DNA of 5,791 bases from an uncultured Muribaculaceae bacterium (lineage in GTDB: Bacteria > Bacteroidota > Bacteroidia > Bacteroidales > Muribaculaceae), in contig CAJUHX010000087.1 in NCBI GenBank assembly GCA_910586455.1, positions 1-5,791 on the forward strand, written 5' to 3'. The translations under genes and the position numbers were made by a program. The notes under the pieces were generated by a model. It made no database searches, was not told the DNA's origin, and was given only the letters and a program-made list of their open reading frames with translations. Shown piece by piece: positions 1 through 5,791 of the stretch. Position 1 is the first letter of the stretch. Each line of letters begins with the position of its first letter.

Positions 1-3000
1 TACCCAGACATAGCACCGCCGACCATCTCGGTAAGCACCACCTATAACGGCGCAAACGCCCAGGCTGTGCTCAACTCCGTGATTGCCCCTCTCGAAGAGT
101 CGATTAACGGTGCCGAAGGCATGACCTACATGGAGTCGACCGCCACCAATACCGGCTCGGCTACCATCAATGTATATTTCGAACAGGGATTCGACCCTGA
201 CATGGCCGCCGTGGACGTACAGAACCGTGTGGCCAAGGCCGCCAACCTGCTCCCCTCCGAAGTAAATCAGGTGGGCGTGATAACCCAGAAGCGTCAGACC
301 TCTATGCTCTGCGGTATCGCCCTCTCTGACGTCAGCGGCAACTACGGCGAGGAATTCCTCGAGAACTACATGAAAATCAATATCATCCCCCAGCTGCAGC
401 GTGTATCCGGTGTGGGCGATGTAATGAGCTTCGGCGCCGACTACTCGATGCGTATATGGCTCAAGCCCGATGTAATGGCGCAGTACAGCCTCATGCCCAC
501 CGATGTATCGGCAGCACTGGCCTCGCAGAACCTCGAGGCCGCTCCGGGAGCGTTCGGCGAGCAGGGCGACCAGTCGTTCCAGTACATCATGCGCTACAAA
601 GGCCGTCTGGTTACCCCTGAGGAATTCGGCGACATTGTAATCCGCGCCCTCCCCACCGGCGAGATACTCTATCTGAAAGACGTGGCCGACATAGAACTTG
701 GCCGTGTAACATACGGCTTCCACAACAAGTCGAACGGCAACCTGTCGACAATGGCCATCGTGTTCCAGACAGCCGGTTCGAACGCCACCCAGATTATCAA
801 CGACTGCCTCGCACTGGTCGACAAGATGAAAGCCGAGCTTCCCTCCGGCCTTGAAATAACCGTGCCGATGAACAACAACGAATTCCTCTACGCCTCAATC
901 GCGAATGTGATACACACTCTTATCGAGGCCTTTATTCTGGTGTTCCTTGTGGTTTATCTGTTCCTGCACGACTTCCGCTCCACTCTCATCCCTGCCATCG
1001 CCATTCCTGTGGCACTTGTGGGTACATTCTTCGTACTTAAACTCATAGGCTTCTCGCTCAACCTCATCACCCTGTCGGCACTTGTGCTCGCAATCGCCAT
1101 TGTAGTCGACGACGCCATTGTGGTGGTCGAGGCCGTCCATGCCAAACTCGACGCCGGCTACAAATCGGCACGCCGCGCCTCAATCGACGCCATGAACGAA
1201 ATCGCCTCAGCCCTTATATCCATCACTCTGGTAATGATGCTGGTGTTCATTCCGGTGTCGTTCATGCCGGGTACCTCGGGCGTATTCTACCAGCAGTTCG
1301 GCCTTACCATGGCAATCGCCATCGGCTTCTCGGCTGTGAACGCCCTTACCCTCTCGCCTGCTCTCTGTGCCGTATTCCTCAAGCCGCACAACAAATCGCT
1401 TGGCGAAAGTATGAAAGAAGCATACTCGGCAAGCGGCGAAGTAATGGCCAAGCGCGCCAAGAGCTTCCTCGGCATCCACCCGGTAGTAACCTTCCTGCTC
1501 ATCTGCGCCGCAGTAGTGTTTATGGTACTCGGCTGGTACAATTTCGCAGTGGTATGGAAAGGCATCGTAGCATGCGTAGTGGCCGTACTGGCCCTGATAG
1601 GCATGTTCAGCAAGCGCTTCCAGCAGGCCTTCGAGATTGGCTACGGCCGAGTGCTGAAAGTATACAACAAGTTCACCCGCCTGTTCGCAGCCCACAAAGT
1701 CATATCCTTTGCCACAGTAGGCGCATCGATTGCAGCCCTGGTATGGCTTATGAGCTCCACCCCCTCTGAAATGGTGCCCAACGAAGACACCGGTACAGTC
1801 TTCGTGATGGTAAACATGCCCCCGGGCACATCGCAGGAAAGAACCGGCGAAGTACTCGACCAGCTCGACAAAATCATGGAGAACATCCCCGGCATCAGCG
1901 TACGCCAGATGATAGACGGCTACAGCTTCATCGCCGGCCAGGGTGCGACCTACGGTACATTCATTGTAAAACTCGACAGCTGGGAAGAACGCGGCGACAA
2001 CGATGTAAACAAAATCATAGGCCAGCTTTATGCAGCCACCAGCACTATAAAAGACGGCAACGTGCTGATATTCGCCCCGCCAATGATTTCAGGATACTCA
2101 ATCACCAACGGTTTCGAACTTAAAATGCAGGACAAGACCGGCGGCGACATCAACCAGTTCTACGCAGTAACACAGGCATTTCTGGCCCAGCTCATGGCCC
2201 AGCCCGAAATACAGGTGGCGTACACCACATTCAACCCCACCTTCCCCCAGTATCTGGTAGAAGTCGACGCAGCCAAGTGCATTCAGGCCGGCATCAACCC
2301 CCAGACCATACTTACAACCCTGCAGGGCTACTACGGCTCGATGTACGTGTCGAACTTCAACCGCTTCGGCAAAATCTACCGCGTGATGATGCAGGCCAAC
2401 CCCGAATCGCGTATCAACCCCGAAACCCTCTCGGCCATAAAAATACGCAACGGCAACGAAATGGCTCCCATCTCGAACTTCATGACACTCACCCGCACCT
2501 ACGGCCCTGACCTCCTGAACCGCTTCAACCTGTTCACCTCAATGTCCGTGACCGGCCAGCCCGCAGCAGGCTTCTCGTCGGGCGACGCCCTTGCCGCCAT
2601 CGAACGCGTGGCCAAAGAATCGCTGCCCCAGGGATACACCTACGAATACGCCGGTATGACCCGCGAAGAAGCAGGCACAAGCGGCAACGCCACCGCCATG
2701 ATCTTCGGCCTGTGTCTGCTGTTCGTATACCTGCTGCTGTCGGCACAGTACGAAAGCTACGTGCTGCCGTGGGCCGTAATCCTCTCGGTACCCTTCGGCC
2801 TTATGGGAGCGTTTATATTCGCCGACATCTTCGGCGTCACCAACAACATCTATCTGCAGATTGCACTGATTATGCTTATAGGTCTGCTGGCCAAGAACGC
2901 CATCCTCATAGTAGAATTCGCCCTCGAACGCCGCATGACCGGCATGAGCATCACCAACGCAGCCATAGCCGGCGCATCAGCCCGTCTGCGACCCATCCTC

Positions 3001-3276
3001 ATGACCTCGCTCGCCCTTATCATAGGCCTTCTGCCCATGATGTTCGCCAGCGGCGTAGGCGCAAACGGCAACCGCGCCCTCGGCACCGGCTCAGTAGGCG
3101 GCATGCTCATAGGCATGATACTTCAGGTACTGATTGTACCCGCTATGTTCATAGCCTTCCAGCACCTGCAGGAAAAAATCACACCCATAAAGTGGCAGAA
3201 CGAAGAAAAGGGCGGCTCGATTGAACGCGAAATCGAGCAGTACTCCAAAAAACAGTACACCGACAACAACGAATGA
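1..3276 (+). CDS. RND multidrug efflux pump, inner-membrane subunit (AcrB/MexB-like, HAE1 family), 5' partial
   Basis: This is the proton-driven inner-membrane pump of a tripartite efflux system, which takes compounds from the periplasm or membrane and passes them to an outer-membrane channel. The frame is open from base 1: it begins YPDIAPPTISV, which matches AcrB from Tyr35, so about 34 residues including TM1 are missing. The GTG at 67 is internal. The visible 1091 residues contain the first porter domain (about nt 1-885), TM2-TM6 (about 901-1380), the second porter domain (about 1770-2690) and TM8-TM12 (about 2695-3165). The proton-relay residues are present: Asp-Asp in TM4 (1108-1113), Lys in TM10 (2893), and Arg and Thr in TM11 (2983, 3004). 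By eye, the AcrB pocket residues Phe617 and Phe628 are kept (1927, 1960), Phe615 is Tyr and Phe610 is Gln. The protein exceeds AcrB by about 75 residues, mostly through an insert between TM6 and TM7. The substrate cannot be read from the sequence. The adaptor gene is expected upstream. Confidence 0.96.
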   Translation, partial: YPDIAPPTISVSTTYNGANAQAVLNSVIAPLEESINGAEGMTYMESTATNTGSATINVYFEQGFDPDMAAVDVQNRVAKAANLLPSEVNQVGVITQKRQTSMLCGIALSDVSGNYGEEFLENYMKINIIPQLQRVSGVGDVMSFGADYSMRIWLKPDVMAQYSLMPTDVSAALASQNLEAAPGAFGEQGDQSFQYIMRYKGRLVTPEEFGDIVIRALPTGEILYLKDVADIELGRVTYGFHNKSNGNLSTMAIVFQTAGSNATQIINDCLALVDKMKAELPSGLEITVPMNNNEFLYASIANVIHTLIEAFILVFLVVYLFLHDFRSTLIPAIAIPVALVGTFFVLKLIGFSLNLITLSALVLAIAIVVDDAIVVVEAVHAKLDAGYKSARRASIDAMNEIASALISITLVMMLVFIPVSFMPGTSGVFYQQFGLTMAIAIGFSAVNALTLSPALCAVFLKPHNKSLGESMKEAYSASGEVMAKRAKSFLGIHPVVTFLLICAAVVFMVLGWYNFAVVWKGIVACVVAVLALIGMFSKRFQQAFEIGYGRVLKVYNKFTRLFAAHKVISFATVGASIAALVWLMSSTPSEMVPNEDTGTVFVMVNMPPGTSQERTGEVLDQLDKIMENIPGISVRQMIDGYSFIAGQGATYGTFIVKLDSWEERGDNDVNKIIGQLYAATSTIKDGNVLIFAPPMISGYSITNGFELKMQDKTGGDINQFYAVTQAFLAQLMAQPEIQVAYTTFNPTFPQYLVEVDAAKCIQAGINPQTILTTLQGYYGSMYVSNFNRFGKIYRVMMQANPESRINPETLSAIKIRNGNEMAPISNFMTLTRTYGPDLLNRFNLFTSMSVTGQPAAGFSSGDALAAIERVAKESLPQGYTYEYAGMTREEAGTSGNATAMIFGLCLLFVYLLLSAQYESYVLPWAVILSVPFGLMGAFIFADIFGVTNNIYLQIALIMLIGLLAKNAILIVEFALERRMTGMSITNAAIAGASARLRPILMTSLALIIGLLPMMFASGVGANGNRALGTGSVGGMLIGMILQVLIVPAMFIAFQHLQEKITPIKWQNEEKGGSIEREIEQYSKKQYTDNNE
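1480..1608 (+). other. Extra hydrophobic hairpin inserted between TM6 and TM7 of the RND pump
   Basis: Between the end of TM6 (Leu-Lys-Pro at about 1378-1386) and the conserved Pro-x-Glu-Asp motif after TM7 (about 1777-1788) there are about 133 residues, against about 68 in E. coli AcrB. The excess contains two runs of roughly 21 hydrophobic residues each, 1480-1545 and 1546-1608, joined by a short turn around Trp-Lys (1555-1560) and followed by a basic stretch (Ser-Lys-Arg). Two more membrane crossings would leave the topology of the other helices unchanged, because an even number is added. In AcrB this region is a cytoplasmic loop with an amphipathic helix. The membrane insertion is my inference from hydrophobicity read by eye. 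The segments could instead be re-entrant or lie on the membrane surface. Confidence 0.7.
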
Positions 3277-4667
3277 CCGCAACAATGAACTACATAATTA
3301 AAAAATCGGCTGTAGCCGCCGTAGCGATACTCATGCTCGGAAGCTGCAACATATACAAAAAATACGAAACTCCCGACCGGACAGCCATCACAAAGGCATA
3401 CAAGGAGGCTCGCGAACTGCCCGCCGATTCAGCGGCGTTCGGCAACCTCCGCTGGGAATCGGTATTCACCGACCCCATGCTGGCCGACCTCATCAACCGC
3501 GCCCTCGAAAACAACACATCGCTCGAAAACGCGCGTCTGAACGTAAGCATTGCCCGGGCACAGCTCAAGGGTGCCAATCTCGCTTACCTGCCGTCTGTGG
3601 CACTCGCCCCCAACGGGGCGGGCGCCTCATACGCCGGCAGCGACTTCAGCTGGACATACCAGATACCCGCACAGGTAAGCTGGGAAATCGACATATTCGG
3701 CAAACTCCTCAACAGCAAGCGCGGCGCAAAAGCACAGCTGCTGCAGAGCGAAGACTACGCACAAGCCGTACGCTCGCAGATAATCTCCGCCGTAGCAAAC
3801 ACATACTACGGCATAGCAGCCCTGAAATCGCAACTCGAACTCTCGCGCCAGACTGCAAAAGTCTGGGCCGAAAACGTGCAGGCAATGAAAGACTACAAGC
3901 TTGCCGGCCGTGTGACCGAGGCAGCCGTGGTACAGTCGGCCGCGAACTACTACAACATTCTCGGTTCGATAACCGACCTTGAGGTATCGCTCGACAAACT
4001 GAACAACACCATGTCGATGCTGCTTAACGAAATGCCCCAGGAATGGAACATCCAGGCCAGCTCACTTGACCGCTTCGCCGCTCCCGACATAATCCGTACC
4101 GGTGTGCCCATGGCAGAACTGGCCTCACGACCCGACGTAGCAGCTGCCGAACAATCACTCGCCGTAGCATACTACGCCACAAACTCGGCACGCGCCGCCT
4201 TCTACCCCGGACTCACCATCACCGCCAACGGCGGCTTCACCAACCTGCTGGGTTCGATGATAAAGAACCCCGGCGACTGGTTCGTGCAGTTGGCTGGCTC
4301 ATTGGTATCACCCCTGTTCTCACGTGGCCAGAATATAGCTCGCCTCGAAGCAGCCAAAGCTCAGCAGCAACAAGCACTCAACAACTTCGAATACGCCATA
4401 ATGAGCGCAGCAGCCGAAGTAAGCGACGCCTTGACAGTATTCGCCAAAAGCACCGAAAAAGCCACATACCTTGTGGACCAGGTAAGCAATCTCGAGCAGT
4501 CGGTCGACATCACAAACGACCTTCTGAAGTACTACAACGGCACATACCTCGAAGTACTCACAGCTCAGTCGAGCCTGCTTTCGGCACAAATGTCGCAGAT
4601 CAGTTGCCAGCTCACCCGTACCCAGGCAGTAATCAACCTCTACCAGGCACTCGGAGGCGGACGCTAA
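3273..4667 (+). CDS. Outer-membrane efflux lipoprotein (NodT/OprM family, TolC-like channel)
   Basis: This is the outer-membrane channel that should complete the tripartite pump. At 464 residues it is close to OprM in size. The N-terminus has a lipoprotein signal: Lys10-Lys11, a hydrophobic stretch, then the lipobox Leu-Gly-Ser-Cys with the acylated Cys at residue 25 (3345-3347). Two outer-membrane efflux (OEP) repeats follow, about residues 55-250 and 275-460. Family hallmarks are the VFTDPML segment, the SWEIDIFGK segment, RPDVAAAE (Arg at residue 286) with ARAAFYP after it, YLEVLTAQ near the end, and the terminal LYQALGGGR. The ATG at 3273 overlaps the pump stop codon in an ATGA arrangement, suggesting translational coupling. 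A second ATG at 3285 would leave the signal peptide intact and cannot be excluded. No Shine-Dalgarno sequence is visible. It presumably works with the adjacent pump, though such channels can serve several pumps. Confidence 0.95.
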   Translation: MTATMNYIIKKSAVAAVAILMLGSCNIYKKYETPDRTAITKAYKEARELPADSAAFGNLRWESVFTDPMLADLINRALENNTSLENARLNVSIARAQLKGANLAYLPSVALAPNGAGASYAGSDFSWTYQIPAQVSWEIDIFGKLLNSKRGAKAQLLQSEDYAQAVRSQIISAVANTYYGIAALKSQLELSRQTAKVWAENVQAMKDYKLAGRVTEAAVVQSAANYYNILGSITDLEVSLDKLNNTMSMLLNEMPQEWNIQASSLDRFAAPDIIRTGVPMAELASRPDVAAAEQSLAVAYYATNSARAAFYPGLTITANGGFTNLLGSMIKNPGDWFVQLAGSLVSPLFSRGQNIARLEAAKAQQQQALNNFEYAIMSAAAEVSDALTVFAKSTEKATYLVDQVSNLEQSVDITNDLLKYYNGTYLEVLTAQSSLLSAQMSQISCQLTRTQAVINLYQALGGGR

Positions 4668-4691
4668 CACAAACCCTAATACCACACAAAT

Positions 4692-5480
4692 ATGATTAGT
4701 CCATTAGCATACGTCGACCCCTCGGCAAAACTCGCCGACGACGTAAAAGTCCACCCCTTCGCATACATAGACGCCGACGTCGAAATCGGACCCGGATGCG
4801 AAATCATGCCAAATGCCAGCATAATGCGCGGCACACGCATGGGAGCCAACAACAAAATATATCAGGGAGCCGTAATCGGCGCCGACCCGCAGGACTTCCG
4901 CTGGAAAGGCCAGCAGACCTACTGCTACATCGGCGACAACAACCGCATCCGCGAACAATGTATCATCAACCGCGGCATTGATTCAGACGGCGGCACACGC
5001 ATAGGCAGCGGCTGCTTCATCATGGCCGAAAGCCATATCGGCCATGACTCGGCGATAGCCGACAACTGCGTGCTCGGCAATGGTGTAAAAGTAGCCGGAA
5101 ACGTCAAAATAGGCAACTGCACCATCTTGTCCAGCAACGTAATCATCAACGAAAACTCAGCCGTGGGCGAATGCACACTCATAAAAGGCGGTTGCCGAAT
5201 CAGCAACAACGTACCCCCCTTCACCATCATGGCACACAACCCCGCCCGCTACTACGGCGTAAACAACGTGATAATGCAGAAATGCGGCTACACCGACACC
5301 AACGTCGACGACGTAGCAAAAGCCTACCGCCACATATACCAGTGCAACATCTCGGTATTCAACGCTCTGAGCCGCATCGAATCCGACATCGACCCCTCGA
5401 AAGTACGCAACATAATCACCGACTTCATCCGCCAGCACAACCTACGCATAGCCGGCGACACCTTCAACGACGAAGAATAA
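4692..5480 (+). CDS. lpxA: LpxA-family acyl-ACP--UDP-N-acetylglucosamine O-acyltransferase, divergent active site
   Basis: LpxA transfers a 3-hydroxyacyl chain from acyl carrier protein to UDP-GlcNAc, the first step of lipid A synthesis, in the cytoplasm as a trimer. The 262 residues equal the E. coli length. The N-terminal two thirds show hexapeptide repeats of a left-handed beta-helix (for example IGPGCE, IGSGCF, IGNCTI). The C-terminus from about residue 200 is the helical domain, with an AYRHIY segment like E. coli AYKLIY. The catalytic His118-Asp119 (codon 118 at 5043) matches E. coli His125-Asp126, and His115 matches His122. Gln67, Asp68 and Asn191 match Gln73, Asp74 and Asn198. However, Lys76 is Arg70, His144 is Asn137, His160 is Asn153, Glu200 is Val193, Arg204 is Lys197 and Arg205 is Cys198. 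Gly166 aligns with Gly173, the chain-length ruler position. The gene starts 24 nt after the channel gene with no visible promoter. It could be the housekeeping enzyme or a paralogue with another acyl or sugar substrate. Confidence 0.88.
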   Translation: MISPLAYVDPSAKLADDVKVHPFAYIDADVEIGPGCEIMPNASIMRGTRMGANNKIYQGAVIGADPQDFRWKGQQTYCYIGDNNRIREQCIINRGIDSDGGTRIGSGCFIMAESHIGHDSAIADNCVLGNGVKVAGNVKIGNCTILSSNVIINENSAVGECTLIKGGCRISNNVPPFTIMAHNPARYYGVNNVIMQKCGYTDTNVDDVAKAYRHIYQCNISVFNALSRIESDIDPSKVRNIITDFIRQHNLRIAGDTFNDEE

Positions 5481-5496
5481 TCAAAGCACATAAGCT

Positions 5497-5528
5497 ACAG
5501 GCGCCGGGCATCCAAGTCCGGCGCCTGT
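5497..5528 (+). terminator. Probable transcription terminator hairpin after the efflux-lpxA cluster
   Basis: A perfect 11-bp inverted repeat (ACAGGCGCCGG at 5497-5507 and CCGGCGCCTGT at 5518-5528) encloses a 10-base loop, starting 16 bases after the lpxA stop codon. The GC-rich stem and its position argue for termination or 3'-end protection. There is no T-tract after it (the sequence continues CATATCCCCC), and none on the opposite strand either, so it is not a textbook intrinsic terminator. Confidence 0.6.
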
Positions 5529-5650
5529 CATATCCCCCACCCTCAACCATAAAACCACACAACACTAAAACAGACCGGCAACACACAGCAATCCAGCAAC
5601 ATAACCCTGCCATCAACAACTCCAAATCACTCCGGGGCGGCAAAGCCGAT

Positions 5651-5680
5651 AAAAAAACACAAAAAAACACCCGAAAAAAT
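5651..5680 (+). repeat. Tandem A-tract decamers upstream of the tRNA promoter
   Basis: The decamer AAAAAAACAC occurs twice in direct tandem (5651-5660, 5661-5670), followed by a third A-run at 5674-5679. The A-tracts begin 10 and 13 bases apart, close to one helical turn, and end directly at the TTTG element of the tRNA promoter. Phased A-tracts bend DNA, and A-rich DNA upstream of stable-RNA promoters can act like an UP element. That role here is inference; the repeat itself is plain in the sequence. Confidence 0.55.
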
Positions 5681-5711
5681 TTGCATAAACCGGAATAAAT
5701 GCCTAACTTTG
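5680..5711 (+). promoter_or_regulatory. Bacteroidota-type sigma-70 (RpoD) promoter for the tRNA gene
   Basis: A -33 element TTTG (5680-5683) and a -7 element TAACTTTG (5704-5711) are separated by 20 bases. This is an exact match to the Bacteroidota consensus TTTG-N19-21-TAnnTTTG. It lies 27 bases upstream of the first tRNA base, so transcription should begin at roughly 5716-5720 and give a leader of about 20 nt. It is the clearest phylum marker in the window. Confidence 0.85.
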
Positions 5712-5721
5712 CAATCGCTTT

Positions 5722-5735
5722 TGGGCACGAGCCCA
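5722..5735 (+). other. Small hairpin in the tRNA 5' leader
   Basis: TGGGC (5722-5726) and GCCCA (5731-5735) can form a 5-bp stem with an ACGA loop, ending three bases before the mature tRNA 5' end. It would occupy most of the short precursor leader. It could affect folding or RNase P processing, or be chance in GC-rich DNA. Confidence 0.35.
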
Positions 5736-5738
5736 TCC

Positions 5739-5791
5739 GGTCCTATAGCTCAGTTGGTTAGAGCACCTGACTCATAATCAGGGAGTCCTTG
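5739..5791 (+). tRNA. tRNA with anticodon CAU (elongator Met, or Ile2), 3' partial
   Basis: The first 53 bases of a tRNA are visible: acceptor strand GGTCCTA (5739-5745), TA at positions 8-9, and a D-arm with stem GCTC/GAGC and loop AGTTGGTTA (5748-5764). The anticodon stem is CCTGA/TCAGG around loop CTCATAA (5766-5782), with anticodon CAT at 5773-5775 after the invariant T33. The variable loop GAGTC (5783-5787) and the beginning of the T-stem follow. The acceptor 3' strand and T-loop lie beyond the right edge. It is not the initiator tRNA, because the anticodon stem lacks the three G-C pairs next to the loop. A CAU anticodon is shared by elongator Met and by the Ile2 tRNA, whose C34 is modified to lysidine by TilS; the visible part does not separate them. 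Confidence 0.93.

Noticed and set aside
67..69. GTG as the start codon of the pump gene.
   Set aside because: Codons upstream to base 1 in the same frame encode the conserved AcrB segment beginning YPDIAPP, so the true start lies outside the window.
1207..1695. A 162-codon open frame on the minus strand inside the RND pump gene.
   Set aside because: It lies opposite a clearly conserved coding frame and its product is His/Tyr/Glu-rich with no recognisable domain. Long antisense frames are expected in GC-rich genes with this codon usage.
1703..1711. A TATCCTTTG string resembling a Bacteroidota -7 element inside the pump gene.
   Set aside because: There are three bases rather than two between TA and TTTG, and it lies within a conserved coding region, so it is most likely a chance match.
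5638..5648. A short CGGC-AAA-GCCG hairpin just before the A-tracts.
   Set aside because: The stem has only four pairs and there is no T-tract after it on either strand, so a terminator role is not supported.
5171..5698. A 175-codon plus-strand frame overlapping the end of lpxA and running into the intergenic region.
   Set aside because: Its first part is an out-of-frame reading of lpxA, the product is Arg/His/Pro-rich, and it crosses the terminator hairpin and enters the tRNA promoter.
5464..5736. A 90-codon minus-strand frame covering the lpxA-tRNA intergenic region.
   Set aside because: It crosses the terminator hairpin and the tRNA promoter, has low-complexity Cys/Leu/Phe composition where it reads the A-tracts backwards, and resembles no family I recognise.

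Overview
The window looks like a piece of a GC-rich Bacteroidota chromosome, probably order Bacteroidales and plausibly a Muribaculaceae-like gut lineage. The strongest clue is a promoter of the Bacteroidota primary sigma factor type (TTTG, 20 nt, TAACTTTG) in front of a tRNA gene. The start codons also lack Shine-Dalgarno sequences and are preceded by A/C-rich DNA, which is usual in this phylum. The family assignment is an inference; no marker gene for it is present.

Layout, all on the + strand. Positions 1-3276 hold an AcrB-type RND efflux pump gene, open at the left edge and lacking about the first 34 codons. Positions 3273-4667 hold an outer-membrane efflux lipoprotein of the NodT/OprM type, whose ATG overlaps the pump stop codon (ATGA). 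After 24 bases comes an LpxA-family acyltransferase (4692-5480). A strong GC hairpin at 5497-5528 closes the cluster. Positions 5481-5738 contain no convincing gene: they hold the hairpin, a featureless A/C-rich stretch, two tandem A-tract decamers and the tRNA promoter. A tRNA gene with anticodon CAU starts at about 5739 and runs off the right edge.

The pump and the outer-membrane channel are two parts of a tripartite, proton-driven efflux machine. The periplasmic adaptor (AcrA-like) is expected just upstream, outside the window. The third gene belongs to lipid A synthesis and is probably co-transcribed with the efflux genes, which would place an envelope-building enzyme under the control of an export operon.

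Most of the window is recognisable biology. Two points deserve a second look. First, the pump carries about 65 extra residues between TM6 and TM7, containing two additional hydrophobic segments. Second, the LpxA homologue keeps the catalytic His-Asp pair but differs from E. coli LpxA at several other active-site positions, and it lies outside the usual lpxD-lpxC/fabZ-lpxA context, so it may be a paralogue with altered specificity. I see no CRISPR array, insertion sequence, prophage gene or evidently new system.
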